This document shows positions 37,003 to 49,000 of a DNA stretch of 64,000 nucleotides, in pieces; position 1 is the first letter of the stretch, and each line of letters opens with the position of its first letter. The position numbers were made by a program, and so were the translations under genes. This DNA comes from Nemopilema nomurai. Lineage: Eukaryota; Cnidaria; Scyphozoa; Rhizostomeae; Rhizostomatidae. The stretch spans positions 1 to 64,000 of the forward strand of contig PEDN01001377.1 in assembly GCA_003864495.1 (NCBI GenBank), written 5' to 3'. The notes under the pieces are model-generated. The model ran no database searches, was not told the origin of the DNA, and was given only the letters and a program-made list of their open reading frames with translations.

Positions 37003-40000
37003 ATGGCGGTCGGTAATAACGAGGGAAAGAGTTAGTTTTTTTCGTTATGCGATCAACAAATCGATATTTTGTTTCGGATGATGACATTCATTTTTGTATA
37101 TCGACATCCAACCAAGGTTCCTTCGCATAAATCAATTTCAGGTAAGGTTGGCGTGATCTTGGGTTATCCGCTCCAAAGAGGCCTAATATGCCAACATGCT
37201 GATTTTCGCTTGAAACTTACAGTTTTCCAATATCATTTCTGTAATCTGATCATATGTATTTTTCGTCACCTTGATTCTTGATTACATATTGGATCTTATT
37301 GCAACTTATTTAGCATTTTAAATTGTTTGCAAGTGTCAAAGAATTTTATTTGATTATCTCCCCGAAAATTGACCCAGTTTGTGCTCGGTCACGCCGTAAA
37401 TTGTATCGCAGATTTTATGTTTCTTGGTACTTTGTGTATTGTGGTAACAATTGTCTTTCTAAAATTCTGAATATTGAGAGGAATTGGGGAAAATCTGGGC
37501 TGGAAATTAAGGGTAACTGACTCCATCGTGGAGACGTACTTAGAATTCTACTGACTTTGATTTCACCGCTCCTAGGTTCGGCTGGAAAAACATCTAACAC
37601 TTTTACCCTCGCTGAGTGCGTTGCTTGACTCATATAATCAAATAAACTTGCCATCTTGCAATAAATCCAATCAGGTAGAATGCCTTTGTCGATTTCCTTA
37701 GACTTATAGACTTCATGTTTGGCTGAAACCGCCGGGTATTTGAGAAATGTTTTATGCCAAGTTTTAAAAAGGCTTGCCGTCTGATATCGTTCGTTTTCAT
37801 AACGCTACGGCGTTCAATACAACTGATTTTAGGTTACTTAATGCTAGAAATTGGATTCAAATAAACAATGACACAATTTGAAGTTTCATGTTTTAATTTC
37901 CGTTGCAGGATCGAGGTGTGTCTTGGTAGGAACCAGCTCTGCGTTGGATAAAGAAATATGTTTGGAGCTGGCCCAGACGCGAGCAGATAGGCCCGTCTCT
38001 TGGATCCTTTCAGGTAAATTAATACTCACCCAGACATTTACCTTTGCCCTTTGTGATATAAACCTATGTCTTGGGGTATTTGCTGGTTTATTGGCTAGCT
38101 GTTTAAATATTTCAGCCTTTCGCTTTGAAGGGAGCATAGTGCGAAAAAATCTGTCGGCTTGATTGAAAAGGCTTCTTGAAGAAGACGGAAGAAAACGCTT
38201 TGTATTAAATATCGCGGCGGGCCTTTCCTCTTTTCGGACAAAATTCGCTTAGTTTTATCCGCTTAAAGACCGTCATCGGCTCTGAAAAGCATTTTCTGTC
38301 GGTGACGGGGCATTTATCAGCCCGTGAAAACATAACACGACAAGAGCTGACGGGGAGGGAACAAGATGAGGTGTTCTTGGAGCATTCATGGGATGGGGGG
38401 ACTTGGTGTGGTGCTGTGGGGTGCAATCGAAGTTTTGGTGCGATTATAGGTTTTTGAGGCTTGAAGGAGTGCTGAAAAAGAAAGGATGCATGTAGTTACA
38501 GACACTTGAAGGAATAAAGCTGTTAACCCCCAAATGATGAAGAAAATAATAGTCATCATCTGAAATGAATTAGAGATAGGGTTTCACCACATCAGCAGTA
38601 GGGTTTCAGGTATGAAAGAGCACTTTTATTCTCAAGAAAAAATGCTTTATTTTATTTTCAGGAATATGTATGATACTTGTTAGTTTTGAAGGCATCTACC
38701 CTTCATTGCCCCCACAAGTCTGCCTCTGCTACTAACTCATGCTATTACATCTAAGAATACTTAGATCTAGACAGAACAAAACAAACAATTGTATGCGATA
38801 AAGAGCAAACAATTTAGTAATGTTGCAATCACTGATGTACATATTTTGTGGAGAAGTGTGAATGTGCATCATAGATCCATAGCCATTTCACTTTGTACTA
38901 GGATAAGTCTTTGTTTTCAAACTAGACACTAATATTTCTGGAGCTATTACCTGGCATATTAATGTCTAATTTGTGCCCGACACCCACTTGTTTATAGAAC
39001 TGAATGGTTCCAAATTGACTATTCTTGATATTTACATTTATTTTGATAATGAAGCAGCCATCAGGATTTAGAATATGCTTGCCATTTGTCATGAAATGCT
39101 TGATGCTGTTTAAGCCATGTTTACACACTTGTGGAATGTAGGCAGGACAGCGTGACCCCTACTTTATTCTTAGTGTTCAGTGTAGAGTCTTCAAAGTTGT
39201 TGTGGAAGAAATATGGTGTTGAATGCTTCATATTTAATGAGCAACTTCCATGGGTATGTATAAACACTCCAAAGGCAACTGAACCACACAAAATTTTACT
39301 GTATTTTGCTGCATTCTTTTTGACACATTAAGTTATCACAGATCCTACCAACCCACTGTTTATATTTCTGAACTATGTTATTTTTGCAAATGTTGATTGT
39401 TTTGTGATTTGTTTATTGTAGTAACTATGTGATTGTTTTGGCAAAATTGTGATTGTTGATAAAACTGAATCTAAAACAAACCTAGAATTGAAGCTTGCTG
39501 TCATATTTAGACATATAGAATTGTGAATTTGAATGACAGTTGTTTAGTAAGCAACATCATTCTAATTGTGTTGCCATAAGAAGTGGATGAAATGTCCCTT
39601 GATCCATCCAGATAGTTCTGTTCTTATGATGGATGTAACAACAATAAGCAGTTTCTGCAAATTTTCAACAAAACTAGTCTTGGTGCCCCTAGCTGTTAGG
39701 AAAGTAGTTTTGAAGATGAAGAAAACAAATCCAAGACCTATAAAAAAAGTCTTTTGTGACCAGTTTACAGCTATAAACAAATTCTAACAGCATTATTGGA
39801 ATTGGTGAAATTTGATTGCAAAAGTTTTATGATCAGCATAACTTAGTAACTTTTCTACAATATAAGCAGAATTTCCAAGTAATTACACGATCACTGGATC
39901 CACTTTGGTGGGTTTCAAATGGTTCTTCCTCTAGAAAATGTTATCTCTTTTTGCATATTATAAGGCACTACCCAAATGTTATTGACTTTAGTTCATTTCT

Positions 40001-43000
40001 GTGTCAATTTAGGGTGAAATGTAGGATTTTTTGAAGCTGTAAATTTCAGAGTGCAAACGACACTTAATGAAAATATGCACACTTTCTGTATCCCATTAAT
40101 CCTACAGATAACCAAAATCAGCTTTAGCTTTTTATTCAAATGATGCATACAGCTGTTTCGTTTCACATAAATCCAGTTTATAGCTCTTAAGATGATTAAA
40201 TAAAAAGAAAAGTTCAACCCATAAAGCCTTAATGGTTAGCTTAGTACGTTTTTGTAAGAGAGATTGACACATTCTGTAGACAATGAGTAACGTGTTATTT
40301 TACTTTTGTCCTATCTCTGGGTGACACATGAGTCATTGTAGGCCTGACTATTATGAATATTTTGCAAAACATTTTGTTTTTGTGGAAAAGGCTATAGGGC
40401 AGGTGCTAGTGATTTAAAGCAGAATAACAAAGAGTGGCTCTTCGTAATCTTTAGGTGTGCTTATCTTTGGTTAGCAGTTGAATCAAATTTTGTTCTGGCA
40501 TAGCTGTTTTGTAATTTGAGCAGTTCAGGAGATAGCTAATAGCTAGCCTTTGGAGAAAACTTTAGGCAGCAAAAGCCATGATTTCACACAAATGGCCAAG
40601 TCTGCAGCGGTTGGAGTTCACCTTTTATGTAAGCAGAAATTGTAATTCAAATGATATTTCTCACCCATGACTTTTTATCTATTTGAAAATTTTTGGCTTT
40701 GTTGGTGCTTATGAAGTTAATGTATTGTACGCTATCAGGGACACAATATGAAATCTAAAGGAACAGATGATATGATATGGTCCAGCAATTATACACTGAA
40801 GAATGAAAATTTTATTCGTTTTCTGTGCTATTTTCAAAATTAATAATTTTCTAATGACATTAATGGTAATTTTGTTAATTTGCTTTTAAGTAGAGGCAAG
40901 TCTCATCTGGTTTGAAACTTGCCTTGTCCTTGTTTAGTATTTTATCTAGTGTTTATTTTGCCAATATTTATCCAATATTATTTCTCTCTTCTGGAACATC
41001 GCCTTTACATACTCCACTCTGTATTTGCTATGTTCCTGACAGTAGCAGAGACTAGGGAACATAGGGGCACCAGCATCAAAAGACCTGTACAGATTTTTGT
41101 CCAATACAAAGTCCAATACTTTTCCTATGGCAATTGAAATATTATACATACGTCTTGTGTTGAATATCTCATTCAATAATTTTTTATTCAATAATTTCAC
41201 TATCTGCGATTCCTTGACTTTAATCTATTAATCGCAAGGAAATGTCAAATGTCTTCATGTTGAACTTCGTTTAAAAAAACTTTTCATTTAATTAAAATTC
41301 AAAATTCTATTGTTATCCCGCGTGATATGAGGAAGAAGCTCATTGAACTCCAGCCTGCTTCAATTTCGCCTTTTAAATGCCTGATCAATTATTGATGGAA
41401 GAGGGTGGTTTTTATTATTCCTTTGAATTTAATTTTTGGGGAGCCATGGGCAGCAGAAACATGTGGCGTTTTTAATAAAAACTCTGGGTAACAGGTCAGC
41501 GGGTGCCCTGGTAGCAAATCTGCGTGACATCGCATTTCTGATAGCCAATAAATTACGTCACAATATTGAGCTCGCACGAGGCCAGCTTTTTAACTTATAT
41601 TGTATATCTATAAATCTATCTAGTTTACAATCTATGCTTGGTCTGTCCGTTCTACAGTACTCAATACGTGTGAACTTTAGCGCGATATTTATTATAAGAA
41701 GAAGGTACAAAGGCCGGTGAATCAAAATTGTAATAAAGTCTGTACGTTTCGCTTCTTGTCTTGATAAATATCAATCATATTGTGCACTGTACAACGGAAA
41801 AATCAAAGCACGATTTTATTTCTTTCATTTGTATGCTTCTATCTTCGCTGACAGTATATTTTCTCTTTTAGATGATATTCTAGACAGAAATATCGACCAG
41901 TTGGACAGGGAAACGCCAAGGTAATAATCTAAATCATTACCTGGTATATCAAATAATAATCCTTCTGAATGTGCTCGCTTCATTTCTGCTCCGAAAAACA
42001 CTTCTGCGATTTTGAATGCAAGTGTCTGGCTATTGGCTTTTGATCTGTTTTTCTCAATCCTATAATTTTGAATTGTTTTGGACGTCGAAGTATTTTCCTA
42101 GCACATTATGTAGTAAAAATATCCAAAAATAACGTGTATCATTGAAAAATATTAGGCTTGTTAGCCTAATATGTTATGATATTGTACTATTAACTTTGTT
42201 GCAACTTCAAAACCTTTTTGACTCATAGTTGTCCGCCATTGTTGTGAGCGTCACCCACGTTGGGTGCCAAATATTGTTAGCCTGAAAGTTAGTGGAGAAT
42301 ACATATGGGACTGAAAGATAGTGCAGAATGAGAAATGCATCCATAGACCATTAATAAACATGAAGTATTGCAAAAACGAAGCACCATTGTTCACAGTAGC
42401 ATTATTTAACTGTATCTCAAGTGAGATAGCACATAAAGGCAGTGGCGTAGCTACAATTTGGCGATGGAGGGGCGAAAGTCGGTCAAATTCCAACTGCCCC
42501 CTGCCCCCTCTAGCTACGCCACTGTATAAAGGTGCTGATGAAACTGCAAAAGCTTTAAAACCACTTACAACAAAGATTTGTTTGTTGATGACCCTTCATT
42601 TTATCGCGGTAAACTTATTGCCTTTTACTCAATATGGATGTCTCTAGCGATGTTTTGCTGCCTTAATAATCACGGGATAGCTTTAGAAAGAACCCAATCT
42701 AATACTAGAGTCTGGGCCCTAATGTGGCCTGGGCCCTAGACAATTGTTAATGACTCTATTCCATTCATTATTTTTATTCGATGCATTCGCTGCTTTCGTA
42801 TCACAAGTTCCATACCATACGCTTCGCCTTTTACGCTTTCTATGTTCCACGTACATTGTTTGCATCGAAAATATGTTCTGTATATAGTCCACGAATCATT
42901 TTTTTTCTCTCTGTACGTCACACTCTTTAGCTGTTTGTGATTGCTCATGCGCAAAACATGTTTTCGCTCTTCTCAGATGCAACCTTTCGGAAGAGGAGGA

Positions 43001-46000
43001 GGAGGAGCTGGAAAGAAGGAAGCTGGCAATGGAATCGCAAGGGAACGTACAGGCGCACCAGGTAGGAAAAACAATCGCGAAACATGGTTAGGTTTCTTTA
43101 GGCCCTGATTACGTACTCTAAAGTGCAGGGTTATTGAGGGTGAGGCGGGTAAAATTAATGGACATGGGGAGATCTATTAATAGCAATAAGGGGATGGAAT
43201 GGACGGGTGGTCTGGGAATTAGGTGGGATTGTAAGCTGAAAACACATATTGGTTAGGTACATTTTAAAAAATACATCTATTCTTTGTAATATACCTTCTT
43301 ACACTTTGAACGATTGAAGGAAGTTTCTATCTGGCTACATGCTATAGTGAACTAAGTAGACAACTCGTGGGAGAGAAGAACTAATATTAAGGGGGAAGTA
43401 GGAATAGCAATGGGGGACTGGAAAAGAGTGCAAAAATGAATTATTATGAGGGGACAATTTAGAAGTGTCTTGATTTCGCTCGGTTTCATAGCTAGGCCGT
43501 TGGTTGTTAATCAAATTTCTCAGGGTATTTGTGACAAGTTTAGCTTCAAAGAAAGAAAATAATGTGAAATGTTGTTGGAGTTTTTGAAAAACTATTTAGA
43601 GACCCTGTTATGGATCAGTTCCAGTTTGTTCGTGTCTGTTTTTTGTTCAAGTAGAGCTCATAGCTACTTTAAAGACAAGCTAGTAATACATGATTCTTGT
43701 TAACTATTCCGTGTTCCGTCTTTTAGACACCAACGTCCTGCATCGGGAACACGTGGATGCCTCCAGGCAGAGCGGCGGGCGACCCAACCGGAAGCAAGCA
43801 AGGCAACAACTTCCAGGCTAAAAACCTGACTTCGCCTTTTCTGAAACGAAGCCAAAGAGAAGAAGCCAATCCGGCTTCATGTCAGGAGCCAGGTGACTTG
43901 TCACGTGATTATTAGATTCTGGTGCGGTGACGTCATTTGAACTTGAGAATATTTTTATTGAACAACTTTCTCGTGCTTCGAAATTTACAGATAGCACGGA
44001 ACAGCGAAACCAGACGTCTGGAATAGATGAAGTACTTTTTCGTTCGAAAGCTGAAAAAATAGAAAGCCAGTGACCACATAAGAACAAAAGCCATGTGAGA
44101 AAGGCACACGATTGGCTGTATTATGACCAATCAGCGTCCACTATTTTCAGTCTGAGTGAAAAGCCCTGCTTCGTCAAAATCACGTTTGCACGCTCTAAGG
44201 AGTGTCGAACGAATAAATGCGTAAAATATAATTCTTATTCCCCTGTTTTGTGCCATTTTGAAATATTGCAATTTGACCAAAGACTCTAAAAGGGCTTACC
44301 TCATGTTGCTATAGGATTTGTTGCCGATTGTCTAAAGTAAAAAGAAAGAGCTGTCAAATATTCAAATAGTATATTCTGCCGATAAGGTTTCTTCCAGAGT
44401 CATTTTAAGGAAGAATCCCTGAAAAAAGTACGTTGAATGGGGGATGCCTCATTGAGATTCTCGTAAATGGGTTTTCCCCAATAATTCTCCAATAGTTTTC
44501 TCAGTCTTAAAGTTTTCACCATAACTTATTAGTCCATGGGTGATGATCGAAGGGGAATCCACATTTTGAGACACCGCCTATGCATAGAAATTAAGGAATC
44601 CTATTTTGCAACTTCTTGACCTCGAAATTTAAATCTTGGCTTCAAAAGTAAAGTTAAATATTTCGCATAAAATACCTTCTAATATCCTTGAAGTCGTAAG
44701 TGAAAGGACCGACTCGAATGTTCCCTTTCACTTTTTAGTTTTTCCAAGCTCTGGTGCTGCTGTCACGGCCACTATCTCCGAGTCGACGAACATGCAACGC
44801 AAGGGATACACAACCCTTGTTCAACAGAGCTGCAAGAACCCTTCAATGTCACCCCACAACACGCAACACTTCCAGCACAGCACGGTACAACCACTGGCAC
44901 CCAACAATACCCCTCACATAGCAGCCTCGATATCCCGATCGTATCCCGGCATGCCTGTCTCCTCGCAAGCTTCCGTGTACTCTCAGGCACCTGTGTTCTC
45001 TCAGGCACCTGTGTTCTCTCAGGCACCTGTGTTCTCGCAGGCACCTGTGTTCTCGCAGGCACCTATTTTCAGCAGCTCATCGCAAAGCAAGCCAATGGGA
45101 ATGGTGACTCCACAGCTGCCCAAGCAGGCTGCCAAACCTGGGCTGCCGAATGCCATTGTGTCCCCGAAGTCATCCAACTTGAAGTATGCTCCATCGAACT
45201 CTTCTTCAAGAACGAAGAAGGTATGGTTTCAATTTGTCTTTATCCTAATCTCGACTACTGGGATTGAAGAAACCTTGAACTTTTTCACGGAAGCGTCTAA
45301 CAGAGGTAATACAGGACTTGACTCCACGATCAACGAACCTATATGTTGATCGCTTTCGACTTGATTCCTAAAGGCGACCGTCAAGGATATAAGTGTCATT
45401 GTCCATGATTCTGTTTGCTTGTTAAATTGCTGTTTTGGTTGATTCATCTGCTCACGTAATCTTCATTTCTCCGCTAAATCATGCTCATTAATTTGATGAA
45501 AGCTTTGTATTCCTCAAGTGCTCATGGATCTTTCGTTATATGTGATCATATGATTAATCACATTGCGTATTAATACATTTTTATGAAAAGGAATCACGAA
45601 TCACTGATAAAAGGTGATCATAAGATTGATTGCTTTGCATAACAAAATACGTTTATTGATAATTAATCATGAATCATTGATTTAAGGTGATCATAAGATT
45701 GGTCACTTTGCATACCAAAATACATTTATTGATAATTAATCATGAATCATTGATTAAAGGTGATCATAAGATTCGTCCCTTGCATTTCTAAATATGTTTA
45801 TTGATAAGTGATTGTGAATCATTGATTAAAAGTGATCATATGATTGCTCACTTTGTATTTCACTTCAGGTTTCCCCATCGTCACTCAGAAAGCTCCCTCC
45901 CAACACCAGCAGCCAAACCGCGACCGTCTCTCCGCAGCAACAAAAGCAGCCACCGACTAAGCAACAGCAACAACCCAAACAACAACAACAGCCCAAACAA

Positions 46001-49000
46001 CAACAACAGCCCAAACAACAACAACAACAACCAAAGCAGCAACAACAACAGCAGCAGTATCCGCCTAGTTTCCAAACCAACTCACGAATGCATTTGGCTT
46101 ACTGCCAAGACCGGCCGGAGCGGCCAGGCTGTCGCGATGCAAAAAACTGGAACGACGATCCGACGAAGAAGGCCCAGATGATTCGCAAGGTTGAGGACGA
46201 AATTCTGCTCCGGTCCAGAGAACTAGATTCGTGTTGGCAAGAAGATGAACTCGACCATGTCAGGGTGAGTAGGCTGCGATTTAGGCCCAGGTCAAATCGT
46301 TCTTTAACTTAGAAGGAATAGAAGCATATGCCCAGCAGTTTCTAAAATTGGGCATTACAAGGCCTGCACAGTGCAGTCTCATTGTAACTGACCACGTAAA
46401 GTAGATGCGCAGATGTATCCCGTTCGCAGTCTGCAGTGAGAGTGGTCACGTGAAATAGTAGACGGGCGCTTGTGATTGGCTAATGTTTGAATGGCAGTTT
46501 CAGCTTGCTGGCTCAGAACCACTTGAATGTGCTTCAGTCCCTTTTAAAGTGGGCAACGCTGAAGCAAGGTATTGGTTATACGTAATGGATTGACAACTGA
46601 AAGAAGTGACAGTTAAAGACTCGGTTATTAGTGGAATGCTTTATGATCTGTATAGGAAGAGCTGTACACTCTTGTAGCATAGGGAACGTGACGGTTCAAA
46701 GTTGCCTGATGATACTCAGCGCCCTCTTCCTAGCCGTGACATGCCCTTAAGTTTTGTACCAAAGTTATGACATTGTCGCAATTTTCAGGACTTCACTGAC
46801 ATGGATCGTCGAAAAGAGATGACATACGCAGAAACATCAGAAGAAGGCATTTTCAAAAGGGTGTCAGAAGAAATCATTAAGAGGCCACCAATCTGGCATG
46901 ATGATGAGGTTGATTCAGTTAAGGTCTGTATTGCTCGAGTGATACTGATGACGTCATAGACTTATTTAATGACTCTGGTGGCGTCATAAGCATCTCACAT
47001 GGACCTGCTGAAGTGTTGATGACGTCATAGAAATTGTGTCATCGTCAACATCAAACTTTTTAGTTTTTAGTGACTGTAGTGATTTGAGAATAAAATCTCA
47101 ATCATTTGCTGCAAACTATATTGAGACATTTTATGAGTTGACATAGATGTTTTACTCTATTTGTGGAAATGCTTGTTTGAGGGTATCCCCCTTGAAAGGA
47201 GATTCCCGTCATGAACTATCCACCTTAGGAGATATCTCTTCGAAGATCTTTCTTTGAAGCATATTGTCAATGCCTGTGTGAAAGCATTTGTGTCCCACGT
47301 TTCCCAGTTCCTTCTTCCGGTTTCGTTGCTGATCCTGAGCGATTCCATTTTGCAATTTTAGGATTTCAGTGATCGTAAATGCCACGAAAGAGACACGAGT
47401 AAAACAGGATCGGAAGAAAAAGTCTGCTTGTCTCCCCCCTGGTATGAAGAAGACGAAGAAGCCCTTGCAAGAGAGGTATGCTTTTTTGATGGTCATAGGG
47501 TGTATACTAAATCCTCGTATGACGGGGGTTACGTATGTGAGCATCAGAAAAAGAGTTATATTTGGGCTGGGGATTGTATTACAGAAGTCTTTTATGAATG
47601 ATGACGGTATATTAACAATCTCAATTTTAGGGTGTTGTCATGGTCCATAGAGGGAAATCTATGACGTCATCAGTGCAAGATTTGGATCCAGCTCCCTCAG
47701 TAACAGCCTCGGTTGCACAGAATACGAGCACTGCTTCCGTGACGTTCTCCGGGTATAAATACTACGAAGAGAAAGCCGATTCTGTTAAGGTAGTACGCTT
47801 TGATTACAGCCGGTCTTTCAAATAAGTAACATTTTTATGGCATTTATTGAATATTGTAACCAAGGCTTTTACTGCTCTAGCCCTCTTGTTTCCATTAACG
47901 TCCATGTTAAAAGTGGCCTGTATTTTGCATTGTATTGCTCTAACCACTCACAGCCCTCGGCTTTTATCTTTCCCGGATCCTTCGTTATGATTTCTCACAA
48001 ATTTTTTATCATACTTGTCATTTGCTGAAATGGTTACTTTGACCTATTAGCTGACCTTTGACCCGATCTCTGGCTGAATTATCAAATCTCATTCCGTCTT
48101 TCTTTCCAAGGATTTCACGAAATATGACAATGGACAAGAAATGGGTTCCAGGATTCCTTCAAACGAAAGAATTCACCTCACGCCACCTTGGACACCATCT
48201 GTAAGTCTCCGAAAACCTTCCTGTGACATTGTAGAATCGTGACGGAATAGTTTCCCCTAGTCCCATATGGCAAAATATTGATTTTCTTGATGGCTTCTAT
48301 ACTTTCAGTATGGGCGAGTCTATGAACACGAGCAACTGTTGTAGAATGAAGGCATGAATAACAGCGAAGGTCACTGTGTCTTTTGCCAATGGCCCATGTT
48401 TTGCCAGTGCCAATTTCTGCGTTGCCCGCCGACCTTTTGATACTCGACAATTTGATATGCTTTTGAATGACCTTTAACATATGACCTTTCCCACAGGGTT
48501 GCCAGACACCCGCTGAAGGTGTCCCGTTGTTGTCCAGCACTGATGACCAACAGGGCGACCAAGCAGGTATTTCGGGCAACCATCCAAAAGTCACAGTGGT
48601 ACCAGTAAAGGAAGATGAGAATTCTTCCACCTCGTCAGTTATTGACACGAGTGGTGTGAAGCTGAGGAAGAAGTCAAAGAGGGGCAAGCAGAACGAGGCT
48701 GTGCCGTACATTGTGCCGCGGTTTGATGAAATCGAAGAGGACTACGTAATGGTATGTTTCTGAATTTATGTTCATTTGCTTCTTCATTCGTAGAGAATCT
48801 AATAAAAAGTATAGTCTTAATCGCCTGAAGAAGTTAAGCTTAAAAAGCCAAATAGACTTATCAAGAGTTTCTTCATTGAAAAATGTGCTTGTAAGCAGAA
48901 AAATGAGCAACAAATGATTTATCAATTTTTAAAGTTATTATCCGCTGTTACTGTCTCGGTCACCACAAATGATCATAAATCAAGTCACATCATTGTCTTC

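Larger units (their letters stand above)
37003..43892 (+). other. APC: APC N-terminal small exons (tentative)
   Basis: Five short segments join in consistent phase: ATGGCGGTCG (37003-37012), then GSRCVLVGTSSALDKEICLE (37909-38013), DDILDRNIDQLDRETP (41872-41920), CNLSEEEEEELERRKLAMES (42977-43061) and TPTSCIGNTWMPPGRAAGDP onward (43727-43892). Each has GT-AG borders. I see no long heptad coiled coil like the oligomerisation helix that starts human APC. An alternative start is the in-frame ATG at 37878, just before the 37909 acceptor. Confidence 0.5.

Noticed and set aside
45865..46080. Cysteine/leucine-rich antisense frames opposite the poly-Q exon
   Set aside because: Reverse reading of CAA/CAG repeats.
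48178..48711. 177-codon minus-strand frame in the APC locus
   Set aside because: It covers an intron and a confirmed plus-strand exon, and shows no splice or codon support of its own.
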